Part shown: piece after piece, positions 31,790 to 40,596 of the stretch
How the letters are laid out: each line of letters starts with the position of its first letter
Position numbering within the stretch: the first letter of the stretch is position 1
Origin: Cupriavidus sp. AU9028
Lineage (GTDB): Bacteria > Pseudomonadota > Gammaproteobacteria > Burkholderiales > Burkholderiaceae
DNA length: 64,000 nt
Reading direction: 5' to 3'
NCBI RefSeq assembly: GCF_019795295.1
Contig: NZ_JAIMCG010000022.1
Location: 1-64,000, forward strand
The notes under the pieces: generated by a model
Databases searched by the model: none
The model's input: the letters and a program-made list of their open reading frames with translations, nothing else
What the model was told of the DNA's origin: nothing
Position numbers and translations under genes: made by a program

Positions 31790-31996
31790 GGGCTCACAGC
31801 AGGGCAGACGGCAAGAGCGTCCCAGCCGCTTGACTTCCCCTGCACTGATTCGTCTGTGTGTGGCCTGGCCGGATGGTACGCCTTCGATAGCGCACCCTGT
31901 AGGGCAGGGCAGAGCCGCCAGCATGCGTGCGGCCCCTGCGCGCCTCCACTAGAATGGCGTTCCCCACACTGCGCGGCCCGACGCGAACGAGACCAC

Positions 31997-32911
31997 ATGC
32001 ATACCCGTTGGCTTGAGGACTTCGTCTGTCTCGCGCAGGCGGGCAGCTTCGCGCGCGCGGCGGAGCTGCGCAACGTGACCCCTCCCGCGTTCGGGCGGCG
32101 CATCCAGGCGCTGGAGGTCTGGGCAGGCGCGCCGCTGATCGATCGTGGCGTCTTTCCGGTGCGGCTTACCGCCGAGGGCCGGCAGTTCCTGGAAGCCGCA
32201 CAGTCGGCGCTGGGGACGCTGGACGAGGTACGCGTGTCGCTGCGCGCGAGCCGCCGCGCCGATGCGCATACGGTCGTCATCGCCACCGGCAAGACGCTGG
32301 CGCGCTCGATGGTTCCTGCCTGGCTCGCCCACCTGCGCGAGACGCTGCGGGACCATCCGCTCGCCGCGAACTTCCGCACCCGCCTGTCGACGTATTCGAT
32401 GCACGACGCGCTCGCCGTCTTCACCGCCGGCGACGCCGAATTCCTGCTGTGCTACAGCCCGCCGGACGCGCCCGTGACGCTGGACGACGCGCAATACCAG
32501 TTCCACGCCGTCGGCATCGAGCGACTGGTCTGCGCCAGCGCCGCCGACGATGCCGGAGACGCGTTGTACAGGCTCTCCGCGCGCGCCAAGGCGCCGGTGC
32601 CGATGATCGCCTACGCGGAGACGCTGACGATGGGCCGCATGGTCAACCATGAGGTCGCACGCCGCAAGCTGGCTACGCGTCTGGACGTGATCGCCGTCAG
32701 CGACTTCGCCGAGTCGGTGCACGAAATGGTGCGCGAGCGCATGGGCCTGGCCTGGCTGCCGGCCCGCCTGATCGCAGACGACCTGCGCGCCGGCCGGCTG
32801 GTGCGCGCCGATGCCGGCGAGACCGACCTGGCCTTGCAGATCCGGCTGTACCGCCCGCGCGCGCCGCTGCGGCCGCTGGCCGAGGCGTTCTGGCAAGCCG
32901 CCTCCGCCTGA
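31997..32911 (+). CDS. LysR-family transcriptional regulator
   Basis: The 304-residue protein starts at the ATG at 31997. It has the LysR helix-turn-helix (MHTRWLEDFVCLAQAGSFARAAELRNVTPPAFGRRIQALE), although the usual 'SQPAxS' recognition helix reads VTPPAFGRR. A C-terminal effector-binding domain follows. The gene lies 156 bp upstream of, and in the same direction as, the Bug/aspartoacylase-like pair. An inverted repeat in that gap is a candidate target. Confidence 0.9.
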   Translation: MHTRWLEDFVCLAQAGSFARAAELRNVTPPAFGRRIQALEVWAGAPLIDRGVFPVRLTAEGRQFLEAAQSALGTLDEVRVSLRASRRADAHTVVIATGKTLARSMVPAWLAHLRETLRDHPLAANFRTRLSTYSMHDALAVFTAGDAEFLLCYSPPDAPVTLDDAQYQFHAVGIERLVCASAADDAGDALYRLSARAKAPVPMIAYAETLTMGRMVNHEVARRKLATRLDVIAVSDFAESVHEMVRERMGLAWLPARLIADDLRAGRLVRADAGETDLALQIRLYRPRAPLRPLAEAFWQAASA

Positions 32912-32941
32912 AACCGGTCGGCGCGCGGCTTCCGGCCAGCC

Positions 32942-32958
32942 ATTGCCGAAACGGCAAT
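32942..32958. promoter_or_regulatory. Inverted repeat ATTGCCG-AAA-CGGCAAT, candidate operator
   Basis: A perfect 7-bp dyad with a 3-bp spacer lies 30 bases after the LysR gene and 110 bases before the Bug gene. A degenerate half copy (GTTGCCAAAGCCG) follows at once. The position suits a LysR-regulated promoter for the downstream pair. Confidence 0.45.
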
Positions 32959-33067
32959 CCCCGTTGCCAAAGCCGCACGCAGCGCCGGGCCGGTGTTTCC
33001 TAAGATCGCGTCACAACAAACCGCGTCACCATCAACGACACGCGACCACCAAGGGGAAACCACTGCC

Positions 33068-34045
33068 ATGAACGCCATGCTGCGCGCGGCTGCCGCCGCC
33101 TCCATCTGCCTGTCCGTCCTTGCGGCCGGCCAGGCCCAGGCCAATCCTTGGCCCGCCAAGCCAATCTCGCTGGTGGTGGGCTACACCGCCGGCGGCAGCG
33201 TCGACCTCGTGGCCCGCACGATCGCGCCGGAACTCGGCAAGCGCCTTGGTCAGAGCGTGGTGGTTGACAACCTCGGCGGGGCGGGCGGCACCATCGGCGC
33301 CGCGAAGGTCGTCAAGGCCGAGGCCGACGGCTACACGTTGCTGATGGGATCGGGCAGCGAAGTCTCCATCGCGCGCCTGACCAACCCGGCGGTGCGCTAC
33401 GACGGCGAGAAGGATCTGGCGCCGGTGACCTTCGTCGGCACCCAGCCGATGGTGCTGGTCGGCAAGGCTGCGCTCGCGGCCAACAATGCGGACGAGCTGA
33501 TCGCGCTGGCGCGTGCCCAGCCGGACAAGCTGTCCTATGCCTCGTCGGGCGTGGGTACGCCCCTGAACCTGGCCGGCGAGCTGATCAAGCAGCAGGGCAA
33601 GGTCCGCATCACCCATGTGCCGTACAAGGGCGCGCCCGCGATGGCCACCGATCTGCTGGGCGGTCAGATCGACCTGGCGGTGATGGTGCTGTCGTCGGCG
33701 CTGCCTCACATCCAGTCCGGCAAGGTCAAGGCCTATGGCGTTACCGAGACGCGCCGCGCGGCGGTGGCCCCGAACGTGCCGGCGCTCGCCGAGAGCGCGG
33801 CGCTCAAGGGCGTCGACATGAGCGTCTGGTTTGGGCTGATGGCGCCGGCCAACACGCCCAAGGCGGTGGTCGAGCGTCTCAATACCGAGATGCAGGCGGT
33901 GCTCGCCATGCCGGAGGTGCGCCGCAAGCTGGCGGAAGCCGGCGTGGAGGTGACGCCCGGCAATCCCGACCAGTTCGCCGCCTTCGTCAAGCGCGAGACG
34001 GCCAAGTACCGCGGCATCGTGCAGACTGCCGGCATCCAGCAATAA
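33068..34045 (+). CDS. Bug/TctC-family periplasmic substrate-binding protein
   Basis: The ATG at 33068 follows AAGGGGAAACC and gives 325 residues with a signal peptide (MLRAAAAASICLSVLAAGQAQA). Hallmarks are WPAKPISLVVGYTAGGSVD, VVDNLGGAGGTIGAAKV, ADGYTLLMGSGSEVS, ITHVPYKGAPAMATDLLGG and PNVPALAESAALKG. It lies 16 bases upstream of an aspartoacylase/succinylglutamate-desuccinylase-like gene, so the ligand may be an N-acyl amino acid or a related carboxylate. That is inference from context. Confidence 0.92.
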   Translation: MNAMLRAAAAASICLSVLAAGQAQANPWPAKPISLVVGYTAGGSVDLVARTIAPELGKRLGQSVVVDNLGGAGGTIGAAKVVKAEADGYTLLMGSGSEVSIARLTNPAVRYDGEKDLAPVTFVGTQPMVLVGKAALAANNADELIALARAQPDKLSYASSGVGTPLNLAGELIKQQGKVRITHVPYKGAPAMATDLLGGQIDLAVMVLSSALPHIQSGKVKAYGVTETRRAAVAPNVPALAESAALKGVDMSVWFGLMAPANTPKAVVERLNTEMQAVLAMPEVRRKLAEAGVEVTPGNPDQFAAFVKRETAKYRGIVQTAGIQQ

Positions 34046-34061
34046 CAGCGAGCACGCCCAG

Positions 34062-35021
34062 ATGACCATCGAACACTATCCCGTCGACGTCGCGTTTCCC
34101 GACATCCGGCCTTATGCCGCCGGTACCGATGGCATCCCGTACGTCCATACCTTCGACAGCGGCGTGCCCGGTCCGCACGTGATGATCAACGCGCTGACGC
34201 ACGGCAACGAGGTATGCGGCGCGATCGCGGTCAAGGACCTGCTGGACCTCGCGCTGCGCCCGCGCCGGGGCCGGCTGACGCTGGCCTTCGCCAACGTCGA
34301 GGCCTATGGCCGCTTCGATGCGTCGCGCCCGGATGCATCCCGCTATGTCGACCAGGACTTCAACCGGGTGTGGACCGCCGCAGTGCTGGACGACACGACG
34401 CGTGACTCGTCCGAGCTGCGCCGCGCGCGCCAGATGCGCCCAGTGATCGATACGGTGGACCTGCTGCTGGACCTGCACTCGATGCACGAGAAGAGCCTGC
34501 CGCTGATCGTGTCCGGCCCGCTGGACAAGGGCATCGCGCTCGCCCGCAAGCTCGGCGCGCCGGCGCACGTGATCGTCGACGAAGGCCATCCGGAGGGCCG
34601 CCGCATGCGCGACTACGGGGGCTTCGGCGACCCGGCCAGCGCGAAGAACGCGCTGCTTGTCGAGTGCGGCCAGCACTGGGAGCCGGCTGCAGTGGAGGTC
34701 GCGCGCGACAGCGCCGCGCGCTTCCTGCTCGAGGCCGGCGTCATCGATGATCGCGACGTGCCGCCCGGGTGGACGATGCCGCCGGCGGCCCCGCAGCGGG
34801 TAGTGCGGGTCACCGAACCGGTGGTGGCGACCAGCATGGATTTCCGCTTCGCGGGGAACTATACGGGCCTCGAGACCTTTGCCGAGGCCGGCACGGTCAT
34901 CGGCTGGAACGGCGGCGAGCCGGTCACTACGCCGTATCCGGACTGCGTGCTGGTGATGCCGTCGCTGCGCCAGCTGCGGCCGGGCGTGACGGTGGTACGG
35001 CTGGGGCGCCTGCAGTCCTGA
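34062..35021 (+). CDS. Succinylglutamate desuccinylase/aspartoacylase-family zinc hydrolase
   Basis: The 319-residue protein has the M14-like zinc site of this family: MINALTHGNEVCGAIA (His and Glu ligands, about 41-56), DQDFNRVW (a conserved Asn-Arg) and LLLDLHSMHEKSLPLIV (third ligand His). The C-terminal part ends with a beta-rich segment containing ETFAEAGTVIGWNGGEPVTTP. It should release an amino acid or acid from an amide or ester. The preceding Bug protein probably delivers the substrate. The specific substrate cannot be told. Confidence 0.88.
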   Translation: MTIEHYPVDVAFPDIRPYAAGTDGIPYVHTFDSGVPGPHVMINALTHGNEVCGAIAVKDLLDLALRPRRGRLTLAFANVEAYGRFDASRPDASRYVDQDFNRVWTAAVLDDTTRDSSELRRARQMRPVIDTVDLLLDLHSMHEKSLPLIVSGPLDKGIALARKLGAPAHVIVDEGHPEGRRMRDYGGFGDPASAKNALLVECGQHWEPAAVEVARDSAARFLLEAGVIDDRDVPPGWTMPPAAPQRVVRVTEPVVATSMDFRFAGNYTGLETFAEAGTVIGWNGGEPVTTPYPDCVLVMPSLRQLRPGVTVVRLGRLQS

Positions 35022-35128
35022 GCCCCGGCGCCACCGTCGCTCAGGCGCGCGGTTCATCGATGCGTTGCCTTGGGGGGCGAGCGGTCCTGGGCAATCATGG
35101 CGGCTTGAGAGTTCTTGACCTTCAGGAA

Positions 35129-36196
35129 TCAGGGGATAAGCCGCGCCGCTCGCAGTTGAGAAAACAGATTGAAAAACGATTCGTCGGTCGCCTGATACGC
35201 CGTGAAGCCAAGCTTGCGGCTCTTCGCCATATCGGTCATCACCTCGAGTGGCCGACCCAAATCGAGGTCCGTATGCCAGGGCGACGCAAGGCGGTCGAGA
35301 TCTGCCTCGACGAGCCCGTGGCGCTGCGCGATTTCCCGCCACACCTCATGATCGTTCTTCATCGCGGTTTCCAACGGCTGGATGCTGCCGCTAAAGCCCA
35401 TCGCCTGCACGCCGAACCATTCCGCCAGCCTCGCCCAGAGCCAAGACCAGCGAAAGACATCGCCGTTCACTATATTGAAGGCCTCGTTGCGAGCAGCGTC
35501 AGTATCAGCCGCCCAGAGGAGTTGGCTAGCGAGCATCCGTGCATCCGTCACATCCGACAGCCCGTTCCATTGGGCCTCGGATCCGGGAAACTGGAAGACG
35601 CGGCCAGTCTCCTTGCAGATCGACGCATACACGGCAAGCGTCGTACCCAGATTCATTGCGTTTCCCACCGCCATGCCGATGATGGTATGGGGACGATGAA
35701 TGGTCCAGGTGAAACGGTCGCGCTCGGCGGCAGCGTACACCTCGTCCTCCTGCGCGTAGTAGAAATTCTCTTCAGGCAGGCGCGGCTGTGTCTCACGCAG
35801 CGGTGTGTCGGGCAAAGTACCGGATTGCGCGTAGGCTTCGAACGGACCGAGGTAGTGCTTCAAGCCCGTGACCAGAGCCACATGACGCAGCGTCTTCTTT
35901 GATGCCAGCGCAGCAAGCAGATTGCGAACCATAGCGGCATTGACCCGGATGTTCTCCGCCTCGGTGGCCTGACGCATCCAAGTCGTGATGAACACGTGCG
36001 TCGGCTCAACACCGCCAAGGGCGACCTCCAGGCTTTCCATATCAAGCAGATCGGCAGCGACTGGTGTCACATTACCCGGCTCACCACTCGGGCGGCGTGC
36101 TAGCCCGTAGACCCTCCATCCACTTGCAACGAGTTGACGGGCAACGTAGCTTCCGCCGATGCCGGTAGCACCGACGACGAGAGCAGTTCTTCCCAT
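35129..36196 (-). CDS. PRISE-type NAD(P)-dependent enone reductase (extended SDR)
   Basis: The 355-residue protein has a Rossmann motif at the N-terminus (ALVVGATGIGGSYVARQL), a TGLKHYLGPFEAY motif with the Lys typical of progesterone 5-beta-reductase/iridoid-synthase-like (PRISE) enzymes, and ENFYYAQEDEVY with the family's catalytic Tyr. Such enzymes reduce enones in small molecules. GC content and codon use look lower than in nearby metabolic genes, and an IS remnant lies just upstream of its start, so recent acquisition is plausible. The substrate is unknown. Confidence 0.88.
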   Translation of the reverse strand: MGRTALVVGATGIGGSYVARQLVASGWRVYGLARRPSGEPGNVTPVAADLLDMESLEVALGGVEPTHVFITTWMRQATEAENIRVNAAMVRNLLAALASKKTLRHVALVTGLKHYLGPFEAYAQSGTLPDTPLRETQPRLPEENFYYAQEDEVYAAAERDRFTWTIHRPHTIIGMAVGNAMNLGTTLAVYASICKETGRVFQFPGSEAQWNGLSDVTDARMLASQLLWAADTDAARNEAFNIVNGDVFRWSWLWARLAEWFGVQAMGFSGSIQPLETAMKNDHEVWREIAQRHGLVEADLDRLASPWHTDLDLGRPLEVMTDMAKSRKLGFTAYQATDESFFNLFSQLRAARLIP

Positions 36197-36292
36197 GAGC
36201 TTTCTCTCCTTGAGGGCCTTTGCTAGGTTAGTACGACATTGGAATAAAAGGCCAACATCCTCTGTTTGGTGCGGCTTTTGATGTCCCGGCGC

Positions 36293-37351
36293 TGGCTATT
36301 TCCAAATGTCAGTCCGAACGTGCTTTTTGTGATGTGGGGCAGTCTAGCTGGCCGGTGCTCGATGCCGTCTCAACAGGGCGGGGCGGTCGCACTTTGGATC
36401 GCCCGTTCCAGATCTAGCCGATTGATCTGCCGCTTGCGCTTGGTATGGGGTGCCGCCTTGGTTGACACGCCATTCATCCGCTCCACGCGGCCCTTGGCCT
36501 GGCTCGAGTTCGCGCACAGGATGTCGATGTTCAGCTCGAACAGTGCCCGCCCAAACTGCGTATAACCCCGTCCATCAGGCCCATCCTTGGCATTGACCCG
36601 GAAGATGCCCGCCTTGTCGCTGTAGAACGGGACCGGCTTGCCGTGCCGCTCGAGGTAGCTGCGGGTCGCCTCGAAGTAAGCGAAAGTCGATTCGGTCGGC
36701 ACGAAGTGCAGCTGCATCAGCTGACCGGTGGCGTCATCGACGTAGACCAGCAGCGTGCAAGCGGGCGCCCGCTCCTCGAACCAGCGGTGGTCGCTGCCAT
36801 CGATCTGGATCAACTCGCCCAGGCAGGCGCGCCGATGCCTCGGCTGGTGGACCTTGGGCGGGCGCAGCTTCCTCGGGACCCAGAAGCCGGCATCGATCAT
36901 GAATCGGCGGATACAGGCCTTGGAAACGTCGATCCCGTGACGCTCGCATAGCTTCTCCCACGCCAGGGTTGGGCCGAAGTCCGCGTAGCTGTCCCGGATC
37001 AAGCCACGTATCCGCGCTTCCAGCCCCGCAGGCAATTGTCGGTTGCTCGGGCGCCCACGTTTGCGCGACATCAGCCCGCTAGGGCCGTCTTCCTGTAGTC
37101 GGACGACCAACCTTCGCACTTGGCGCACCGTGATGCCTAGCCGCTCCGCGGCTCGCCACTGCGCCAGCCGTCCTTCGGTCACCGCTTGGATGACCTTCAG
37201 CCGATCGAGATCTCGCATGCTCATCGTCACGAATCCTGGCTCGTCCACAGCGGTCTCCCGGACAGCCGGGCGAGAAGTTGGAGATGACGGTCATTTAGCA
37301 ACTAGCGGACATGTCTAATCATCCAGAAGCGGACATTTCTATTCGAAGCCA
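36293..37351. mobile_element. ISNCY-type insertion sequence remnant
   Basis: The element surrounds the internally deleted transposase gene. The possible left end (36293-36310) begins TGGCT and ends AAATGTC, and the possible right end (37332-37351) read inward also begins TGGCT and ends AAATGTC, giving weak imperfect terminal repeats. No clear target duplication was found. A similar GCCAACAYCCTC string occurs in direct orientation near both ends (about 36251 and 37349), so the exact borders are uncertain. Confidence 0.5.
36370..37248 (-). pseudogene. ISNCY-family DDE transposase, internally deleted
   Basis: The 292 residues start with a helix-turn-helix region (LKVIQAVTEGRLAQWRAAERLGITVRQVRR) and a rve-type catalytic core: Asp in LIQIDGSDHRWFEE, Asp in VPFYSDKAGIF and Glu in SSQAKGRVERMN. 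In full-length relatives (roughly 430 residues or more, from memory) RVERMN is followed by a long further region. Here it is followed directly by a tail, HTKRKRQINRLDLERAIQ, that resembles the extreme C-terminus of such proteins. An in-frame internal deletion of perhaps 130-150 residues is the simplest reading. The frame is open, but the protein is unlikely to be active. Confidence 0.75.
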
Positions 37352-37599
37352 ACACCCTCGCTGCCGATAATGTTTGTTATGTTAAATGCCTGATGCAGGC
37401 AACTGCCATGACGCGCCTCCATGGCGATCAGCCTCCCCTGGTGAGGCGCGTCCCTTACATCGCCCCAAACAGATCGGAACCCGGAATTTCCACTAGCGAA
37501 CCATGGAACTCGTCGCCGCAGTGCTTTCTCCTGATCGCACCAGGTGCCTCGCCTGCATCGCTGCCTTGAAGGTCGCCAGTCGCCGGTGGCCGCTATCCG
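37352..37599. other. Intergenic region between IS remnant and nic operon end, with a 10-bp inverted repeat
   Basis: No gene was seen. A perfect inverted repeat GACGCGCCTC (37410-37419) / GAGGCGCGTC (37443-37452) with a 23-base loop lies here, preceded by a small TGCCTG-ATG-CAGGCA hairpin at about 37387. Neither has a T-tract. They may help end transcription of the nic operon or be remnants of mobile DNA. Confidence 0.45.
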
Positions 37600-39858
37600 C
37601 TATCCGACCGGCACGGCGTCGCGTCGGTCGTGCGTACCACGCGTTGGACCGAGGCCGCACGTTGGGGCGTTCCCAGCCAACGAAGACTCCAACGCCTTCC
37701 GCACCGCCTCGGGAGTAAACGGCGCCTGCCGGAACCGCACCCCCGTCGCGTCGAACAGCGCATTGGCAATCGCCGGCGCACCGGGTAACGACGCCGACTC
37801 GCCGGCACCCAGCGGGCTCTCGGTCTGCCTCGGCATCAGCAGCACCTCGATGGGGGGCACGTTCACGAACGTCGCGATCGGGTAGCTGCCCCATTCCCGG
37901 CTCGCGACACCTCGCTCGTCGAAGCGGACCTGTTCCCGCAGTGCCCGGCTCAGCGTCTGCACGACGTTGCCGTGGATCTGGTGACGGACGCCGTCGGGAT
38001 TGACCATCATCCCCGTGTCCTGGCCCACATGCAGGCGCGTCACCCGCACGTCGCCCGTGTGCGCATCCACTTGGACATCGACGATCCACGCCGACCATGC
38101 GGCGCCGAAGCCGGGGAACTTGCTGTGGATGTAGCGCGCATAGGCAATGCCTCGCCCATGCAGGAGTCCATCGCCATCCGGCACCCCACGCGAGCCCCTC
38201 TGCCCTTCTTGCCACTGCGCCGCCTGGGCCAGCGCGACCAGCAATTCGGTGGCCCGGGTGTCGGCAAGGTGCCGGAGGCGGAACGCCAGCGGGTCGGCGT
38301 CACACAGCTGCGCCAGTTCATCGATGAAGGATTCGTGCGCGAAGGTATTGGGCAACGCCGACACCCCGCGCAGCCAGGAGGCCCGTGCAATCGCGGGCGT
38401 ATCGTCGCAGGCGATGTGCAAGGCCGGATAACCGTACGCGGGCACGGCGGTGCGGTCGCCCATTTCCAGCATCCGTGGCGCGGCCGATACGCGGCCCGTC
38501 AGCAGCAACGCAAGCATGGGCGCGTCGTTGGACGGGTATCGGCTGACGAAATCGTACCCGGTGAGCCTGCCGTCCGCGGTGGCGCCACCGCGCACGTCCA
38601 TCAGCTGTGCGGCACCCTTCGGCTCCCACATATGCTCCTGCTCGCGCGTGAGTTGCACGCGCACGGGCTGGCCCACGGCGCGGGACAACAGCACCGCATC
38701 CGCACACACGTCGTCGGCGCAATTGCGGCCGTAGCAGCCGGCGGCCTCCATCCGGACGATCTCGATCTCGCCTTCGTCCATGCCGGTGAGACGGGCGAGG
38801 TCGATGCGCAGCACATGCGGGTTCTGCGTGCCCGACCAGACGGTCAGGCGATCCTCGCGCCAGTCGGCGACGGCGCAGGATGGGCCGATGGAACCGTGCA
38901 ACTGGTAAGGCCAGACATAGCTGCGCGAGAGGCGATGCGCGCCTTCGGCAATCGCGGCGTCGACGTCGCCAACCTGCAGCAATTCGCGACGCTGCGCGGC
39001 AGCGGCGCGCAGCGCCGGTTCGGGGTCGTTCAGGTCCGGCAGCGGCGGTACCGGTTTCCATTGCGCCTTCAGGCGCCGGGCCGCTTCGATGGCCTGCTCT
39101 TCCCGCTGCGCCACCACGCCGATGAAGTCGCCCTCGACCACCACACGGACCAGTCCTGCCACGCCGGCGACCGACGCTTCGTCGACCGAGACCAGGCTGT
39201 GGCCAACGAATTCTCCGCTGTCGCGCCCCGCGTACGGTGGCCGGACGACCCGTCCATGCAGCATGCCGGGCACCCGCACGTCGTGCACAAAGGTCAGTTC
39301 GGCGGTCGCCTTCGCCGGGATATCGACACGCGGTATGCTGCGACCGACGACGCGGTACTGATCCACCGGCTTGGTCACAACCTCATCGGCCAGCGTCAAT
39401 TCCACATGCTGGCCGGCCAGCAATGCAAGTAGGTCCGGCGTGCGGCCCTCCCCTGCCCTGGCCCGCAGCCAGGCACCGGCCTGCGCCGCGGCGCGCCGCA
39501 GTGGCAAGGCCGAAATCTGTATCGATGCGCTGGCGATGGTGGGCCCCTGGTTCGGCGTCGCCTCGGTATGACCGAGCACCATCGTGACCCGCTCCGGCTC
39601 AACTTCCAGCTCTTCCGCAACGATCTGCGCGAGCGCGGTACGGATTCCCGTGCCCAGGTCGACATGGCCGTTGAACGCGAACACTTCGCCGTTCGCCCGC
39701 ACCGCGATGAAAATGTCCGGCAGGTCGGAGACGAAGTCGGAGGCGGCACCCGGCTGGCCCGGAGACGGGCGCGGCGCCGCCGCGGCGGGCCGCGTCACCA
39801 GCAGCACGCCCTGCTCCCGCAGCAACGTTTCGCGCAGCGCGCGCGGCGTGTCCCTCAT
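37600..39858 (-). CDS. Nicotinate dehydrogenase molybdopterin-binding (catalytic) subunit
   Basis: The 752-residue protein belongs to the xanthine dehydrogenase/isoquinoline oxidoreductase molybdopterin family. Seen motifs are FNGHVDLGTGIRTALAQI, GHTEATPNQGPT, VWSGTQNPHVLRIDLARLTG, EAAGCYGRNCADDVCADAVLL and the catalytic Glu of GAGESASLPGAPAIANAL (about 687). It should hydroxylate nicotinate to 6-hydroxynicotinate at Mo, passing electrons to the 2Fe-2S subunit and cytochrome. It lacks the cytochrome domains that Pseudomonas NicB carries; these are on the protein at 45364-48240. The start at 39858 follows GGAGAACAGGC. The last 25 residues after KALESS look unlike the family, perhaps because of rearrangement near the IS remnant. 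It is last in the minus-strand nic operon. Confidence 0.87.
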   Translation of the reverse strand: MRDTPRALRETLLREQGVLLVTRPAAAAPRPSPGQPGAASDFVSDLPDIFIAVRANGEVFAFNGHVDLGTGIRTALAQIVAEELEVEPERVTMVLGHTEATPNQGPTIASASIQISALPLRRAAAQAGAWLRARAGEGRTPDLLALLAGQHVELTLADEVVTKPVDQYRVVGRSIPRVDIPAKATAELTFVHDVRVPGMLHGRVVRPPYAGRDSGEFVGHSLVSVDEASVAGVAGLVRVVVEGDFIGVVAQREEQAIEAARRLKAQWKPVPPLPDLNDPEPALRAAAAQRRELLQVGDVDAAIAEGAHRLSRSYVWPYQLHGSIGPSCAVADWREDRLTVWSGTQNPHVLRIDLARLTGMDEGEIEIVRMEAAGCYGRNCADDVCADAVLLSRAVGQPVRVQLTREQEHMWEPKGAAQLMDVRGGATADGRLTGYDFVSRYPSNDAPMLALLLTGRVSAAPRMLEMGDRTAVPAYGYPALHIACDDTPAIARASWLRGVSALPNTFAHESFIDELAQLCDADPLAFRLRHLADTRATELLVALAQAAQWQEGQRGSRGVPDGDGLLHGRGIAYARYIHSKFPGFGAAWSAWIVDVQVDAHTGDVRVTRLHVGQDTGMMVNPDGVRHQIHGNVVQTLSRALREQVRFDERGVASREWGSYPIATFVNVPPIEVLLMPRQTESPLGAGESASLPGAPAIANALFDATGVRFRQAPFTPEAVRKALESSLAGNAPTCGLGPTRGTHDRRDAVPVG

Positions 39859-39945
39859 TGCCTGTTCTCCTTCCAGCCTGTCGTCATGCAAATCCGTCTC
39901 GCCCCCCATTATCCCGGGCGACGGCAATGTCGGCGCCCCTTGCGG

Positions 39946-40596
39946 CTACGCGGTCGCCACGGTCGCCGCTCCGATGGCCTCCAGCGCGGCATCGCGCGGC
40001 ATCACCATCGCATACTTCTGCTGCATGTCGAACAGGTTCGCCTCATGCGGCCCGATCGCGCGATCGCCTACGCAGTCGGACACCACCAGCGGGCGAAAGC
40101 CCCACGACATGGCATCGACCACACTGGCGCGCACGCAGCCGCTGGTAACGCAGCCCGCCACCAGCAAGGTCTGAACGCCGCGCTGCGTGAGCCATGGCGC
40201 AAGCGACGTGCCAAAGAACGCCGATGGCACTGTCTTGCGTACCACCAGTTCGCCGGGCACCGGGGCCAGCGACGGCACGATTTGACTGGCCGCGCCGTCT
40301 TCCTTCAGCGTCAGCATGCCCGGCACCTTCAGCGTGAAGATATTGTGGTCGCCGTCATCGTCGGCGAAGACGATGCGGCTGTGCGCCACCGGCCAGCCCA
40401 ACGCGCGCGCGGTCGCCAGCAGCGGCCCGGTATTGGCGATTGCCTCGGAGATATTGCCGCCGCCGAACACGGCCGGGTCGGCAAAACCGTTGACGAAGTC
40501 GATGATCAGCAGGCCATAGGGCGCTTTCAGTTCCATCGCCGTGCCAAAGCCCTGGCGCAGGTAGGTTTGCACCTCGTCGCGGGCGCGCTCAGACAT
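39946..40596 (-). CDS. nicF: Maleamate amidohydrolase
   Basis: The 216-residue protein is of the isochorismatase/cysteine-hydrolase fold. The catalytic triad is visible: Asp33 (LLIIDFVNGF), Lys121 (VVRKTVPSAFFGT) and Cys154 (AGCVTSGCVRAS), with the non-prolyl cis-peptide region before the Cys. NicF hydrolyses maleamate to maleate and ammonia in nicotinate breakdown. It overlaps the end of nicX by eight bases, which supports co-translation. Naming rests on family motifs plus the complete nic gene set around it. Confidence 0.88.
   Translation of the reverse strand: MSERARDEVQTYLRQGFGTAMELKAPYGLLIIDFVNGFADPAVFGGGNISEAIANTGPLLATARALGWPVAHSRIVFADDDGDHNIFTLKVPGMLTLKEDGAASQIVPSLAPVPGELVVRKTVPSAFFGTSLAPWLTQRGVQTLLVAGCVTSGCVRASVVDAMSWGFRPLVVSDCVGDRAIGPHEANLFDMQQKYAMVMPRDAALEAIGAATVATA

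Noticed and set aside
37493-38215. Minus-strand frame overlapping the end of the Mo subunit gene
   Set aside because: It is out of frame with the conserved Mo-domain sequence and has no motif.
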